From: Nitrospirota bacterium
GTDB lineage: Bacteria; Nitrospirota; Thermodesulfovibrionia; Thermodesulfovibrionales; JdFR-88
Direction: 5' to 3'
Length of the DNA: 32,269 nucleotides
Assembly: GCA_021788025.1 (NCBI GenBank)
Contig: JAJYLE010000007.1
Span: 1 to 32,269 of the forward strand
Shown here: one piece after another, positions 32,140 through 32,269 of the stretch
Position numbering within the stretch: position 1 is the first letter of the stretch
How the letters are laid out: each line of letters begins with the position of its first letter
Program-made: the position numbers and the translations under genes
The notes under the pieces: model-generated
Seen by the model: only the letters and a program-made list of their open reading frames with translations
Database searches by the model: none
Told to the model about the DNA's origin: nothing

Positions 32140-32269
32140 TTAAATAGAACCGCCTCTTTTAGCTTGTCACATCCGATGCCTGTTTCTCACAGGAACCCAC
32201 GGGAATAAAGGGGTGAAAATCGTGAGTGTTTCTCCCTGGAAAAATCACTTTTGCTGTCCAAGTCCGGAT
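32140..32269. other. Right-end region without a gene
   Basis: 130 bp upstream of merT and open to the right edge. It holds a CCTG/CAGG hairpin (32179-32193) followed by GGGAA (32201-32205) and GGTGAAAATC (32212-32221), which loosely echoes a cobalamin riboswitch core. The conserved CCGCCACTG part is not found. No open frame. Confidence 0.2.

Overview
The window reads as bacterial chromosome from a Gram-negative organism with moderate GC content. The evidence is a minor-pilin operon, Pcm/SurE, MerP with a signal peptide, and densely packed short operons. I see no tRNA, rRNA, insertion sequence, integrase or CRISPR array. Gene content would fit an uncultured Nitrospirota- or Desulfobacterota-like lineage, but that is only an impression. 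One oddity is an SOS operator of the GAAC-N4-GTTC type, best known from Gram-positive bacteria.

Left part (1-8.1 kb, minus strand): the start of gyrA, cut by the window edge, then a minor-pilin operon transcribed fimT/gspH-like, pilV-like, pilW-like, pilX-like and closed by a strong hairpin terminator. The last two proteins are far larger than classical PilW and PilX. One is a prepilin fused to about 1000 residues rich in fibronectin type III-like repeats. The other is a prepilin with repetitive beta-rich segments and three Asp/Glu/Gly/His-rich loops. No pilY1 is present in the window.

Middle part (8.4-20.3 kb): a TMTC-like membrane glycosyltransferase with TPRs faces an operon of Toprim protein, YraN, ArsR regulator and polyprenyl-phosphate-type GT2. 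Next come a Ku/stand-alone RAM-domain operon, a divergent Clp1/Grc3-like P-loop protein, a ClC chloride channel/antiporter, and an SOS mutagenesis cassette (LexA/UmuD-like repressor plus Y-family polymerase) with a clear promoter/operator. An AT-richer second GT-C glycosyltransferase with a jelly-roll-like N-terminus follows.

Right part (20.3-32.3 kb): a REC domain plus Cys-cluster response regulator; a small unknown gene with thioredoxin reductase; a coiled-coil/double zinc-ribbon protein with a near-perfect CRP-type site upstream; a cupin; two tandem paralogous small acidic proteins; the MoxR-DUF58-TgpA transglutaminase operon; a methyltransferase / small coiled-coil / surE / pcm operon; and a merT-merP pair without merR or merA in view.

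A recurring theme is promoters whose -10 hexamer lies 6 nt (lexA-like, ku, response regulator) or 9 nt (merT) before the start codon, with no Shine-Dalgarno sequence. This suggests leaderless or nearly leaderless mRNAs. Other genes here carry strong AGGAGG-type sites.
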